A stretch of 64,000 nucleotides of DNA from Vulcanimicrobiota bacterium (GTDB lineage: Bacteria > Vulcanimicrobiota > Xenobia > Xenobiales > JADMJV01), in NCBI GenBank assembly GCA_019637395.1, contig JAHBVR010000020.1:62001-126000 (forward strand), given 5' to 3'. A program made the translations under genes and the position numbers. Below are positions 15,520-23,783 of this stretch, piece after piece. The notes under the pieces are model-generated. The model was not told the origin of the DNA, made no database searches, and saw only the letters and a list, made by a program, of their open reading frames with translations. Every line of letters starts with the position of its first letter. Positions within the stretch are counted from its first letter, which is position 1.

Positions 15520-16110
15520 ATGAAAAAACTCGCTCTCTTGCTTAGCCTGGCCGCGCTTCCGGCCCGGGCCGATTCCCCGCTGACCTCGACCGATTTCTGG
15601 ACCGCCTACAAGGATGTCCCGGAGGTGGTCACCGCTCACGATATCGAGCGTCTGAATACCAGGCTCGGCTACTACTTGCTCTCGAACGCCTCGATCGACA
15701 AGAAAGCGGCCGTCATCAATGCCCTGAGCTGGAACTACAATGGGCGCCAGAATGCCCAACTTTTTACCGAGATTTTAGGCCAGAAATACAAGACCACCGA
15801 TGTGGCGCGGATCAAGCAGCGCCTGACCGGCGAAGAACGATTTTGCCTGGCTTATTTGACAGCGCTCGACGATTACTTCCATGTAGACTCGGCCCTGACC
15901 ATGGCCCGAGAGGCTCGGCGCCAATTGGGCAACAGCTTCACCGTAGCCATCGTAACGGAACTCATCGATGCCCAGAAGAACTTTGGCGGAGCCACTCCGC
16001 TCTGGAATTACGTAGCTCCCGTGCTCAACGACAAGAAGCTCAAGCAAGACTTGCGCCCTCGCGGACGCAAGGTCATCTTCGACTACATGGCTTTATATAA
16101 ACGAGGCTAG
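15520..16110 (+). CDS. Exported helical protein, unknown
   Basis: 196 residues with a signal peptide (MKKLALLLSLAALPARA). The mature chain is mostly helical with LNTRLGYYLLSNASIDKKAAVINALSW and FCLAYLTALDDYFHVDSAL, suggesting HEAT/TPR-like packing, but I recognise no family. It ends one base before a palindromic repeat element, which may serve as its 3' end. Confidence 0.7.
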   Translation: MKKLALLLSLAALPARADSPLTSTDFWTAYKDVPEVVTAHDIERLNTRLGYYLLSNASIDKKAAVINALSWNYNGRQNAQLFTEILGQKYKTTDVARIKQRLTGEERFCLAYLTALDDYFHVDSALTMAREARRQLGNSFTVAIVTELIDAQKNFGGATPLWNYVAPVLNDKKLKQDLRPRGRKVIFDYMALYKRG

Positions 16111-16229
16111 TCCCGCGAAGCGGGATAGGCGCTCACCTGGTTGTGCTGAAAATTGCCCACAGCCCGGGCCTCCGGTCGCGGCGGAGCCGCTCCACTCCGG
16201 CAAATGGTTAGTTCGGCAATTTTCAGCTA
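16111..16229. repeat. Structured palindromic repeat element, copy A
   Basis: It begins with a small hairpin (TCCCGC, loop GAA, GCGGGA), then the box ATAGGCGCTCACCTGGTTG, then a perfect 13-bp inverted repeat GCTGAAAATTGCC (16145-16157) and GGCAATTTTCAGC (16215-16227) enclosing 57 bp. Copy B at 62601-62712 has the same order with compensating stem changes. It lies between convergent genes, and the stop of the minus-strand gene is formed at its right edge. Confidence 0.8.
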
Positions 16230-16658
16230 AGCCGCCCGGCACTCCTCCAGCAGTTCATCGACGCGCTGGGCGTGGCCGTCGATGAGGTCGAGGGTGGCGC
16301 CGGCGAAAGTGGCTCCGCCGGCTTCCAGTTGACCGAGCAAGGTATCGAGAGCTCCGGCCAGTTCGACGTAGACCCGGGCCGATTCGGCGATCACCGGGCT
16401 GTCGCCCAGGGCGCTGAGCTGGTCGGCCACGCGCCAGACACCGTCCAGCATGCGTTCGGTGTAAATCAACAGGTCATCGCCGACCTCCCCGTAGGCGATG
16501 GCCTTTTCCACCCCGGCGCGCAGTTCCACGATTTTGGCCCGCATCGGCTTGGGACCGTTTTTGTGGACCCGCTCGTCGACGGTGATGTCCAACTGGTTAT
16601 TGCCGTTAGCCAGAAAGTGATTGCGTTTGCTCATCTGTTTGAAGAGTTCGAAGTTCAC
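16227..16658 (-). CDS. Small helical partner protein of NlpC-like gene
   Basis: 143 residues, mostly alpha-helical and acidic toward the C-terminus (LAGALDTLLGQLEAGG, LDLIDGHAQRVDELLEECR). The N-terminus has FLANGNNQLDITVDERVHKN. There is no signal peptide and no known family. It overlaps the NlpC/CHAP-like gene upstream by four bases, so the two are coupled. The same arrangement (peptidase then 143-residue cytoplasmic protein) occurs at 44733-45727. A chaperone or immunity role is an inference only. Confidence 0.7.
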   Translation of the reverse strand: MNFELFKQMSKRNHFLANGNNQLDITVDERVHKNGPKPMRAKIVELRAGVEKAIAYGEVGDDLLIYTERMLDGVWRVADQLSALGDSPVIAESARVYVELAGALDTLLGQLEAGGATFAGATLDLIDGHAQRVDELLEECRAA

Positions 16659-17749
16659 CGTGCCTCCGCGGTTTTGGGACGATAGACTTTGACATCGGGA
16701 AGGTGGTTGTAGGGACCGATTTCCGAATACTCGATGGTGGGATTCTTGGCCCGGTCATCGTAGCTGCCCCAGCGGTCGTTACCGGCATTGTAGACCCACT
16801 TGCGGCGATCGGCACCGCCCACCTCGCCCTGGGCGCCTCTGGCTTTCCAGTCGCCACCCGCACCCCAGGAAGAATCGAGGGTATAGACATGCACTTCGGT
16901 GTTTTTAGAGGTACCTTTCCAGAAATCCTGATCGGGCTGATGGAGACGGGCCACTTTGTCCTTATTCATGGTGGTGTGATCATAAACGCTGACCCAGTGT
17001 CCGGCTTCCCCCGGATCGGGGTCGGTCAGGCGGATGAGGTCGCCGGCGCGAGCCCGCATCGGCTTGCCGGGCTCCTGGGGAACGCGGTTGAACTGTTGGG
17101 GTGAGAGGCTTTGCTGGAGGGAGTCGCCGTTGCGGTTGACTCCCGCCAGGCCGAGGTCGCGGCCGGCCGCTTTGGTGGCGGCCTGGGCCACGTAGCCGGC
17201 GCAGTCGCTGCCCAGTCCGAAATCCCACTGGAGTTTACGCACCCGGGCGGAGTCGCTGGTATGGTCTCCGCTGGCGGGGGGAAGCTGGCCGGCGTCGATG
17301 AGCGCCTGGGTGACCAGTTGCATCTGCTCCGGAGTAGCCCGGCCCATGCCGGCGGCCGAGGCGGCCGTGCGCAGGGCGGGGTTCTGCTTGAGGCCCGGAA
17401 GAGCAGCGGAAACCTTGGCCATGGTGTCGACCCGGCTCTTGGGAGCACCTTTGCCCTCCGGGTCACTGAGGCCGCCTTCCATCTGGAACTGGGGAAAGAC
17501 TTTGACCACGCGATTCGGTGAGCCGGGGATGGTGTACGAGCTGCGCATCTGCTCACGGAAGTCGTCCAGGCGGGCCTGGGTGACTTTTTTGTCGTAAGCG
17601 GCCGGGGTGGGGGCTACAGCAGGTGTATTTCCGACCAGGCCGCCGAGGGCCTCGTCAGCGGCCCGGCGCAACCTCTCGAAGGGAGAAAAGCTCCCTTGAG
17701 TAGCGCGCTGGACGGCGATGGGTCGCTGCTCGGTGTTGATGCCTGCCAT
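16655..17749 (-). CDS. NlpC/CHAP-like amidase, no signal peptide
   Basis: 364 residues with no signal peptide. After a low-complexity N-terminus (about 60 residues), the domain contains a Cys in FGLGSDCAGYVAQAATKAAG, a GDLIRLTDPDPGE strand and a His in AGHWVSVYDHTTMN. This is the order and spacing of the Cys/His pair in NlpC/P60 and CHAP amidases. A Trp/Tyr-rich C-terminus follows. It probably hydrolyses peptidoglycan peptides or amides, perhaps delivered outside by a non-Sec route. It is coupled to the 143-residue gene downstream. Confidence 0.65.
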   Translation of the reverse strand: MAGINTEQRPIAVQRATQGSFSPFERLRRAADEALGGLVGNTPAVAPTPAAYDKKVTQARLDDFREQMRSSYTIPGSPNRVVKVFPQFQMEGGLSDPEGKGAPKSRVDTMAKVSAALPGLKQNPALRTAASAAGMGRATPEQMQLVTQALIDAGQLPPASGDHTSDSARVRKLQWDFGLGSDCAGYVAQAATKAAGRDLGLAGVNRNGDSLQQSLSPQQFNRVPQEPGKPMRARAGDLIRLTDPDPGEAGHWVSVYDHTTMNKDKVARLHQPDQDFWKGTSKNTEVHVYTLDSSWGAGGDWKARGAQGEVGGADRRKWVYNAGNDRWGSYDDRAKNPTIEYSEIGPYNHLPDVKVYRPKTAEAR

Positions 17750-17938
17750 GACCTAAGGGTAGCCGGTCCTCCGCGGATGGGCAGCCAAGCATCTATAAAA
17801 AAACGACGGTAGATATTGCCGTGAGATGAACTACTGTTAATTTCCCGCCGTGGGGGCGGGGGGCGAGGTTCGGGTCGGGTGCTGAACGCCGCCTGGAGAG
17901 GCTGTCGAGTTGGTAGAGTGCAGAAAAACGACGATGCT

Positions 17939-19933
17939 TCAAGACTTGGCGAAGTGGTCGCGAGCGCGGCCCAGGGCCATGAGCGGGAAGTAATGGCGGT
18001 ACATGTGGTAGCGCAGCATGAAGCCACGGCTGAGTTCGCGGCCTTGCTTGAGAGTCTCGCCGGCCTTGAGGTTGGTGCGGGCGCCGCCGCCATAGCCGGG
18101 GAAGCCGGTGCCGGTGTAGTGTAGCTCCTCCCAGGATCCCTCTTGGGTCTGGGTGGAGGCCAGGTAGCGGATGCCGCGCGCAATGGCATCGGGATAGCCG
18201 CCGGTGGCCAGCAGGGCCATGAGGGCCCAGCCGGTCTGGCTGGGAGTGGAGGGGCCGACACCGCGCAGGCTTTCATCCATGTAGGAGGCGCAGGTTTCGC
18301 CCCAGCCGCCGTCGTCGTTTTGCTTGGAAACGAGCCATTCGGCAGCCTTGACGACGTAGAGGGAATTCATGTTCTCGCCCACTTTTTCCAGAGCGGGGAG
18401 CACGGCGGCGGTGCCGTAGATATGATTGACGCCCCAACGGCCGAACCAACTTCCGTCCGCTTCTTGTTCCCGGCGCAGGTAGTCGACGGCGCGGGCGATC
18501 TGGGGATCGGACATGTCATGACCCAGGCAACCCAGAGCTTCTACAACGTGGGCGGTGACGTCCACGCTGGGAGGGTCGATAGCTTCGCCGAAATCGGCGA
18601 AAGGAATCAGCTTGATGAGTTTCTCGGTGTTGTCTTTGTCGAAAGCGGCCCAGGCCCCGTTGGAAGAAACCATGGCGCGCACCCAGCCCTCGGCTCGGCG
18701 CAGGGCTTCCTGAATGGGAACCTTGAGGTGCTCGGGAGCGCTGGGCAGCGCGCGGGCCAACACGATCAGGCCGACGGCCGTGTCGTCGATGTCCGGATAC
18801 CAATCGTTCTCATATTCAAAAGCCCAACCGCCGCCCTGCACGTTGGGAACCTTAAAGCACCAGTCGCCGCGGGCGGTGATTTGCTCCTTAAGAATGTATT
18901 CCAAGGACTTGAGGAAAGCGGGCGAGGAGCAATCCCAGCCGCAGTCGAGCAGGGCCAGTTGCGTGAGCAGCGTGTCCCAGACCGGGGAGGTGCAGGCCTG
19001 CAGGAAGGTTCCGCGCTCGTTGTTCTCGGCCCAGGGCTCGTCAAAGCAACGGATGCCGGCTTTGAGCACGGGGTGATCGAGTGCGTAGCCTTCGAAGCGC
19101 AGGGCCATCAGAGAGTAAATCCAGGGGGGCTGAATACCGGCCCAGCAACCATCGGCCTCCTGGCGCGAGAGAATCCACTCCAGGCAGCTTTTGATGGCAT
19201 TCTCGCGGAAGGGCTTGAAAGGCACGTGCTTTTGATAGAAGCGTAGCGCTTTGTCAGCCACCCAGAAGAACTTGGCCCAGCCGAAGCCTTTGGGCTTGGG
19301 AAGGTCGGTGTGCCTGCCCTGTCGGCCTTTGGGAAAGAGTTCCTCAAGAGTGCAACCGGGAGGCAGCGGGCGCACCGGGCGGCGGGCCGAGATGATGGTC
19401 AGGGGCACGATGGTGGCTCGGGCCCAACTGGCGAAATTGTACAGGCTGAACGGGAAGTTGAGCGGGAAGTAGACGATTTCCGGAGGCAGGGTGGGAGTGC
19501 CGTCCCAGGGCCATTCACCCAGCATGGCCAGCCAGATCTTGGTGAACACACGGCAGGATTCAACTCCTCCATGCGCCAGGATCCATTCGCGGGCTTTGAC
19601 GATGTGCGGCTCGTGGGCGCCCGCCCCGGAAGCGCGCAGCGCGGCATAGCATTCGACGGTGGCGTTCAGGTCACCGGATTCGGCTTCGTAATAGACGCTC
19701 CAGGCGCCGTCAGGGCGCTGCATGCGGCGGATGGCCTTGAGAACGCCTTCCCTCTTGGGGTCATCCTTGACTCCCAGGATATGCATTCCCAGAATCCACT
19801 CGGCTTCCATGGTACAGTTGGTCTCGAGGAATCCCACCCAGTGGCCGGTGGGATATTGATTCCGACAGCTCCAGTCGGTTGCCCGGTTGATGGTTTGTTC
19901 AAGTTCGACTGTCAAATCAGGGCAAGCTTGCAT
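17939..19933 (-). CDS. shc: Squalene-hopene cyclase
   Basis: 664 residues, the usual length. The catalytic acid motif is YPDIDDTAVGL near residue 382, the DxDD signature that protonates squalene. QW-type repeats are spread along the chain (QEADGSWFGRWG, KQNDDGGWGETC, TQEGSWEE, GHWVGFLETNCTMEAEWI). It makes hopene on the inner membrane for hopanoid lipids. No other hopanoid genes are adjacent. The 189 bp upstream toward the NlpC-like gene hold no gene I can see. Confidence 0.95.
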   Translation of the reverse strand: MQACPDLTVELEQTINRATDWSCRNQYPTGHWVGFLETNCTMEAEWILGMHILGVKDDPKREGVLKAIRRMQRPDGAWSVYYEAESGDLNATVECYAALRASGAGAHEPHIVKAREWILAHGGVESCRVFTKIWLAMLGEWPWDGTPTLPPEIVYFPLNFPFSLYNFASWARATIVPLTIISARRPVRPLPPGCTLEELFPKGRQGRHTDLPKPKGFGWAKFFWVADKALRFYQKHVPFKPFRENAIKSCLEWILSRQEADGCWAGIQPPWIYSLMALRFEGYALDHPVLKAGIRCFDEPWAENNERGTFLQACTSPVWDTLLTQLALLDCGWDCSSPAFLKSLEYILKEQITARGDWCFKVPNVQGGGWAFEYENDWYPDIDDTAVGLIVLARALPSAPEHLKVPIQEALRRAEGWVRAMVSSNGAWAAFDKDNTEKLIKLIPFADFGEAIDPPSVDVTAHVVEALGCLGHDMSDPQIARAVDYLRREQEADGSWFGRWGVNHIYGTAAVLPALEKVGENMNSLYVVKAAEWLVSKQNDDGGWGETCASYMDESLRGVGPSTPSQTGWALMALLATGGYPDAIARGIRYLASTQTQEGSWEELHYTGTGFPGYGGGARTNLKAGETLKQGRELSRGFMLRYHMYRHYFPLMALGRARDHFAKS

Positions 19934-19999
19934 GCAGGTGTCCGTCCAAGGAGGATATTCGTAGCTGCTTGCCCTCTGCAGGCGGGAGTTAAACCGTAT

Positions 20000-22255
20000 C
20001 TAATCAGTCGGCTTTTCGGCGGTGAGCCAGTCGGGCAGTTCGTCGGGCCCGGCCGCGACCGGGTCGGTCAGCCAGTCGGGAGTTTCCTCCGCGGCGGCCT
20101 GGCTATCCAGGTCCAAAGGCGGCAGCTCACCCAGGCCGGTCAGGGGCCTGGCCGCTTCTTCGGAAGAATGGCTAAGGCCCAGGTTGGCGGCGCGGGCGGC
20201 CACCTTGGCGGCACCGGCCGCACCCGGAGGTAAACCGGCCTTGCTGTAATTGGGACGCACGTAGCCATCCCAAGGTTCGTCGTCGGGGGAACCCAACCAG
20301 CCGGAGGGCTTTGGTTTGGAGGCGGCTGGAGCGGCTGGCGCGGCCGGACGAGCGGGGGGCCGGGCTGGTGGGGGTTCGTCCGGATCCCCACCCAGATAGC
20401 CGGACCTATTGACGGGAGGCGAAGTGCGGATGGGAGCAGCGCCGATGGGGGTTTCGAGCATTTTGGCCAGCTCGTCGGAAACGTATTGCTGGGCCGAGCG
20501 CAGCAGTTCCAGTTCCAGTTGGAATTTATCCGCCTGGAGCACGATCTTCTCTTCCAACTGAGTAACCTGAGCCCGCAAGCGTTGCTTTTCCTCGTCGTCG
20601 GCCGGTGGGGCCTGCAGGGCCTGTTCCAGTTGCTGCTCGAGTTCGGCGAGCCGGGCCTGGAGCTGTTCTTTTTCCTCATCGTCGGCCACGGGCGGGGCTT
20701 GCAGGGCCTGATCCAGTTGCTGCTCGAGTTCGGCGAGCCGGGCCTGGAGCTGTTCTTTTTCCCCGTCCTCGGCCGGTGGGGCCTGCAGGGCCTGCTCCAG
20801 TTGCTGCTCGAGTTCGGCGAGCCGGGCCTGGAGCTGTTCTTTTTCCTCATCGTCGGCCACGGGCGGGGCCTGTAGGGCCTGCTCCAGTTGCTGCTCGAGT
20901 TCGGCGAGCCGGGCCTGGAGCTGTTCTTTTTCCCCGTCCTCGGCCACGGGCGGGGCTTGCAGGGCCTGATCCAGTTGCTCCGCGAACTGTTCGGCCTGGA
21001 GAGCCAGTTGGCGGGCCAATTCTTGTTCGTGTTTTTCGGCCTGCTGGGCTAGTTGTTCGAGCAATTGTTGCTGATGGGCGGCCGACTGGCTGGCCAGTTG
21101 ATCAGGAGAGGCGGCTTCCTTGAGCAGCTCATCCAACCGGGTCTGCAACTGCTCCAATTGCACGCCGCGCTGTTGGTAATCGCGGCTGAGGCGATCAAAT
21201 TCCCCGGTTTTGAGTTCCAGATCGAACTGGACGCGGCCGGTCACTTCGTTTTTCAAATCCAGGTCAGCGCGCAGCACTTCGTTCTGGTGAGTGAGTTCCA
21301 CCACAGCCTCAGTCTGTTGGTTGACCTGCTGGGAAAGAGCGGCATTCTGCGCCTGCAGCCGGGTCATTTCACCCCGAAGTTGGCCTTCGCTCTGCTCACG
21401 TAGACTCAATTCCTGGTTGAGATACTCGTTCTGGCGCTGCAGATCTTCCAGCTCGACTTCGTTGCCGGGGGGGAGTTCTTGCAGGCGCAGAATCTCGGCC
21501 CGCAGCTCCGCTTCTTGTTGGTCGCGGTAGGAGAGTTCATTGGAAAGCGCCCCATTCTGGCGGTGCAGCTCCTCCCATTCCTCCTGAAGGGAGGCCAGGC
21601 GTTGATCGCGTTCGCCCAGCGCCTTGGAAAGAGCTTCGTTCTGGCGGTGCAGCTCGTCGAGTTCCTCTTCGTTCACCACTTCGGCTTTGAGCCTGGCGAT
21701 CTGAGCCGAAAGCGCCTGATTCTGTTGGCGGAGTTTGGCGATGGTCTGTTCTTTGACCAGCAGCTCGACATCAGAGCTTACGGGGCCGTCCGTCCTGGAC
21801 TCGAGCTGTTTTTGCAGCCGGGCGATCTGCTCGTTCTTTTGGGCGACCAGAAGCTGGGCTTTCTTGTAATTTTGCTGGAGGGCCAGCAGTTGGGCCCGGC
21901 CCGGCTCGGGCCGCACCGTGGGTTCCGCTGAAGAGGAGGGCGCGGCCGTGGTTTCATGGCTATGGGGCGCATCCAGGCTTTCCTGGCTCTCGTTGAGCAG
22001 GCGCTGGACGCGCTCCTCTTCCTGGTCGTAGCGGGCCAACAGGTCGCGCTCTACCTGAGCCCAACGCTCGTTGTCCAGACCGTCCGTGATTTGGAGTCGT
22101 TGGCGTACCTGTGCGAGCTTGTGGCGAATTTGGTCCTGTCGTTTTCGGCAAGCGCCGATCAACAGGCTACGCCGATCCGGTTGGCTCAAACTCGTTTTTC
22201 TCCCAGATAGGAAACTCCGCCCGCATTGGAAGACTGTTAGCGATCTCCGCTCCAC
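20000..22255 (-). CDS. Long coiled-coil protein with 29-residue repeats
   Basis: About 751 residues. Roughly residues 100-600 are heptad-rich coiled coil (Gln/Glu/Leu), with a run of near-identical 28-29 residue units built on LAELEQQLEQALQAPP. The C-terminal 150 residues are Pro/Ala-rich and disordered. The GTG at 22255 directly abuts AAAGGAG, which is too close to act as its ribosome site. A TTG at 22189 (SQPDRRSLL) is an alternative start. Part of its 5' region is duplicated at 26230-26510. It resembles cytoskeletal or scaffold proteins; no function is assigned. Confidence 0.75.
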   Translation of the reverse strand: MERRSLTVFQCGRSFLSGRKTSLSQPDRRSLLIGACRKRQDQIRHKLAQVRQRLQITDGLDNERWAQVERDLLARYDQEEERVQRLLNESQESLDAPHSHETTAAPSSSAEPTVRPEPGRAQLLALQQNYKKAQLLVAQKNEQIARLQKQLESRTDGPVSSDVELLVKEQTIAKLRQQNQALSAQIARLKAEVVNEEELDELHRQNEALSKALGERDQRLASLQEEWEELHRQNGALSNELSYRDQQEAELRAEILRLQELPPGNEVELEDLQRQNEYLNQELSLREQSEGQLRGEMTRLQAQNAALSQQVNQQTEAVVELTHQNEVLRADLDLKNEVTGRVQFDLELKTGEFDRLSRDYQQRGVQLEQLQTRLDELLKEAASPDQLASQSAAHQQQLLEQLAQQAEKHEQELARQLALQAEQFAEQLDQALQAPPVAEDGEKEQLQARLAELEQQLEQALQAPPVADDEEKEQLQARLAELEQQLEQALQAPPAEDGEKEQLQARLAELEQQLDQALQAPPVADDEEKEQLQARLAELEQQLEQALQAPPADDEEKQRLRAQVTQLEEKIVLQADKFQLELELLRSAQQYVSDELAKMLETPIGAAPIRTSPPVNRSGYLGGDPDEPPPARPPARPAAPAAPAASKPKPSGWLGSPDDEPWDGYVRPNYSKAGLPPGAAGAAKVAARAANLGLSHSSEEAARPLTGLGELPPLDLDSQAAAEETPDWLTDPVAAGPDELPDWLTAEKPTD
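20595..20985. repeat. In-frame 84-87 bp tandem repeats in coiled-coil gene
   Basis: About five units coding QLQARLAELEQQLEQAL followed by short linkers APPVADDEEKE or APPAEDGEKE. Linkers of two lengths and types recur in non-adjacent units, which suggests unequal crossing-over and recent copy-number change. Confidence 0.85.
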
Positions 22256-22317
22256 CTCCTTTGAAGAGCGAGCTCCAGGCGACTGAAGTATATCAGTCGG
22301 AGGCGTAAAGCCTCCAC

Positions 22318-23781
22318 CTATACCTCTACCACTTCCTTGCGGCGGCGCGTCCAGTAAGCGGCTTCGACCACGGTCTTCGAGCGCGGCGCCAGTTCCAAGG
22401 TCCAGCGCAGAAAGCCGTTTTCATCGGGACGGACAGGGGGTTGCATGGACTGGATATCGACGCTGATTTCCACCTGCTTGATCTCCGAAACCGGCACCCG
22501 TTCTATCACTTCCAAGCTCTGAGTTTGGGAGGAGAGATTGGAGAGGGTGACGGTGGTCCGGGTGCGTTGGCGCATCCAGCCCCCCAGCAAGTCGTCCTTT
22601 TCGCAGGGGTCGTCCTGCTCATGGCGCCGGGCGCGCAGACTGCTCTGCGGTCCCCAACTCAATTGGAAGCCTTCTCCCGGCGCCACCAGGCCGATGCGGC
22701 AGCGGCCCACCCAACCGGCTTCGCGCAGCAAATCGACGGGTCCGGCCAGTAGCGGCCAGGCGGCACCGTTGCTGAGAAGAGTGCGTTGCACCACCTGGGG
22801 ACAAAGTTCCGCCACCAGCAGATTTTCCAGGCGGGTCGGGCAACTGAAGTCAAACAGGGGAACGCGCACCGCCAGCCCGTCGCTGGCCACGCTGCAGCGC
22901 CCCGCCACGGGCGCGCTGAAAACCTGGCCGCCATCGTCAATGCCGGGAATTTCCAGCTGAGCGCTGAGGGACAGCTCCTCCACCTGGACGTCGCGCTGCT
23001 GCACGACAATCTCCTGGCGGCGCTTGCGAGTATGAAGGTATTCCTGAGGCACGGGGGGCGGCACCACGCCTAAACTTTGGCGCTCGGTGGACAGCACCAG
23101 TTCCACTTCGTTCCAGTCTTCGCCGGTGTTCTGCCAGATGCAGCCCTGAGCCGAGAAATGGACGCGGTCGCCGAGAAACTCGGCCTGGTGATAGGGCCTC
23201 CAGGCGGCCAGGGGGACGCAGTATTCCAGGCTGAGTTCCACTTCGCCACCCGGACCGTCCACATCGATGATCAGCTCGGCCCGGCTCACCAGCGGGTTGA
23301 TTTCCGGGAAGGCCAGCGGGCGAACCAGAGCCGGTCGCCCCAGTTCGAGCCAGCGTTGTTCCAGATCGGCCTTCCACTCCATGATTTCTTGGAGCTGCTC
23401 TTCCCACTGCTGCGGCTCGGCCTGGCCCCAGGCGGCCTGTTCGGCGATCACCACCAGCAGCTCGACGTAGAGAGCGTCAGCCGCTCTCATTTCGTCCTCG
23501 ATCAGCTCGGCCGGACTGGTATCCGGCTCTCCTCGCCGAAGCTCCCGCAGCGGAGGAGGACTGGCCGGCGGGTCGGCTCGGTAGCGCAGCACCTGGGCGC
23601 TGATCAACTGCGCCGGGCCCCGCAACTGAATCGCCAGAGACTTGTCCACGATGACGGGGCTCACTTCCGCCAGGCACAGGCGGCCGGAACCCGGCTCCAG
23701 ATGGACGCTTCCGCGGCGCCGGATAAAGGCCCGGTCCTCGGCCACCGTGACCCGCTCTATGGGTGCATTTAACTCTTGCAT
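22318..23781 (-). CDS. DUF4139 (MuiA-like) domain protein
   Basis: 487 residues from ATG 23781. It follows the layout of DUF4140/DUF4139 proteins (mucoidy inhibitor MuiA-like): an N-terminal strand region with VTVAEDRAFIRRRGSVHL, a helical segment (EIMEWKADLEQRWLELG), then a beta-rich half with LEYCVPLAAWRPYHQAEF, WQNTGEDWNEVELVLST and a C-terminal NLSSQTQSLEVIERVPVSE and LRWTLELAPRSKTVVEAAYW. There is no clear signal peptide. It starts 2 bp after the related gene 23784-26036, so the pair is a tandem duplication in one operon. Biochemical role unknown. Confidence 0.8.
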   Translation of the reverse strand: MQELNAPIERVTVAEDRAFIRRRGSVHLEPGSGRLCLAEVSPVIVDKSLAIQLRGPAQLISAQVLRYRADPPASPPPLRELRRGEPDTSPAELIEDEMRAADALYVELLVVIAEQAAWGQAEPQQWEEQLQEIMEWKADLEQRWLELGRPALVRPLAFPEINPLVSRAELIIDVDGPGGEVELSLEYCVPLAAWRPYHQAEFLGDRVHFSAQGCIWQNTGEDWNEVELVLSTERQSLGVVPPPVPQEYLHTRKRRQEIVVQQRDVQVEELSLSAQLEIPGIDDGGQVFSAPVAGRCSVASDGLAVRVPLFDFSCPTRLENLLVAELCPQVVQRTLLSNGAAWPLLAGPVDLLREAGWVGRCRIGLVAPGEGFQLSWGPQSSLRARRHEQDDPCEKDDLLGGWMRQRTRTTVTLSNLSSQTQSLEVIERVPVSEIKQVEISVDIQSMQPPVRPDENGFLRWTLELAPRSKTVVEAAYWTRRRKEVVEV

Positions 23782-23783
23782 AT

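Noticed and set aside
19946-19956. Plus-strand ribosome site AAGGAGGATAT
   Set aside because: No start codon or open frame follows at a suitable distance on the plus strand; treated as chance.
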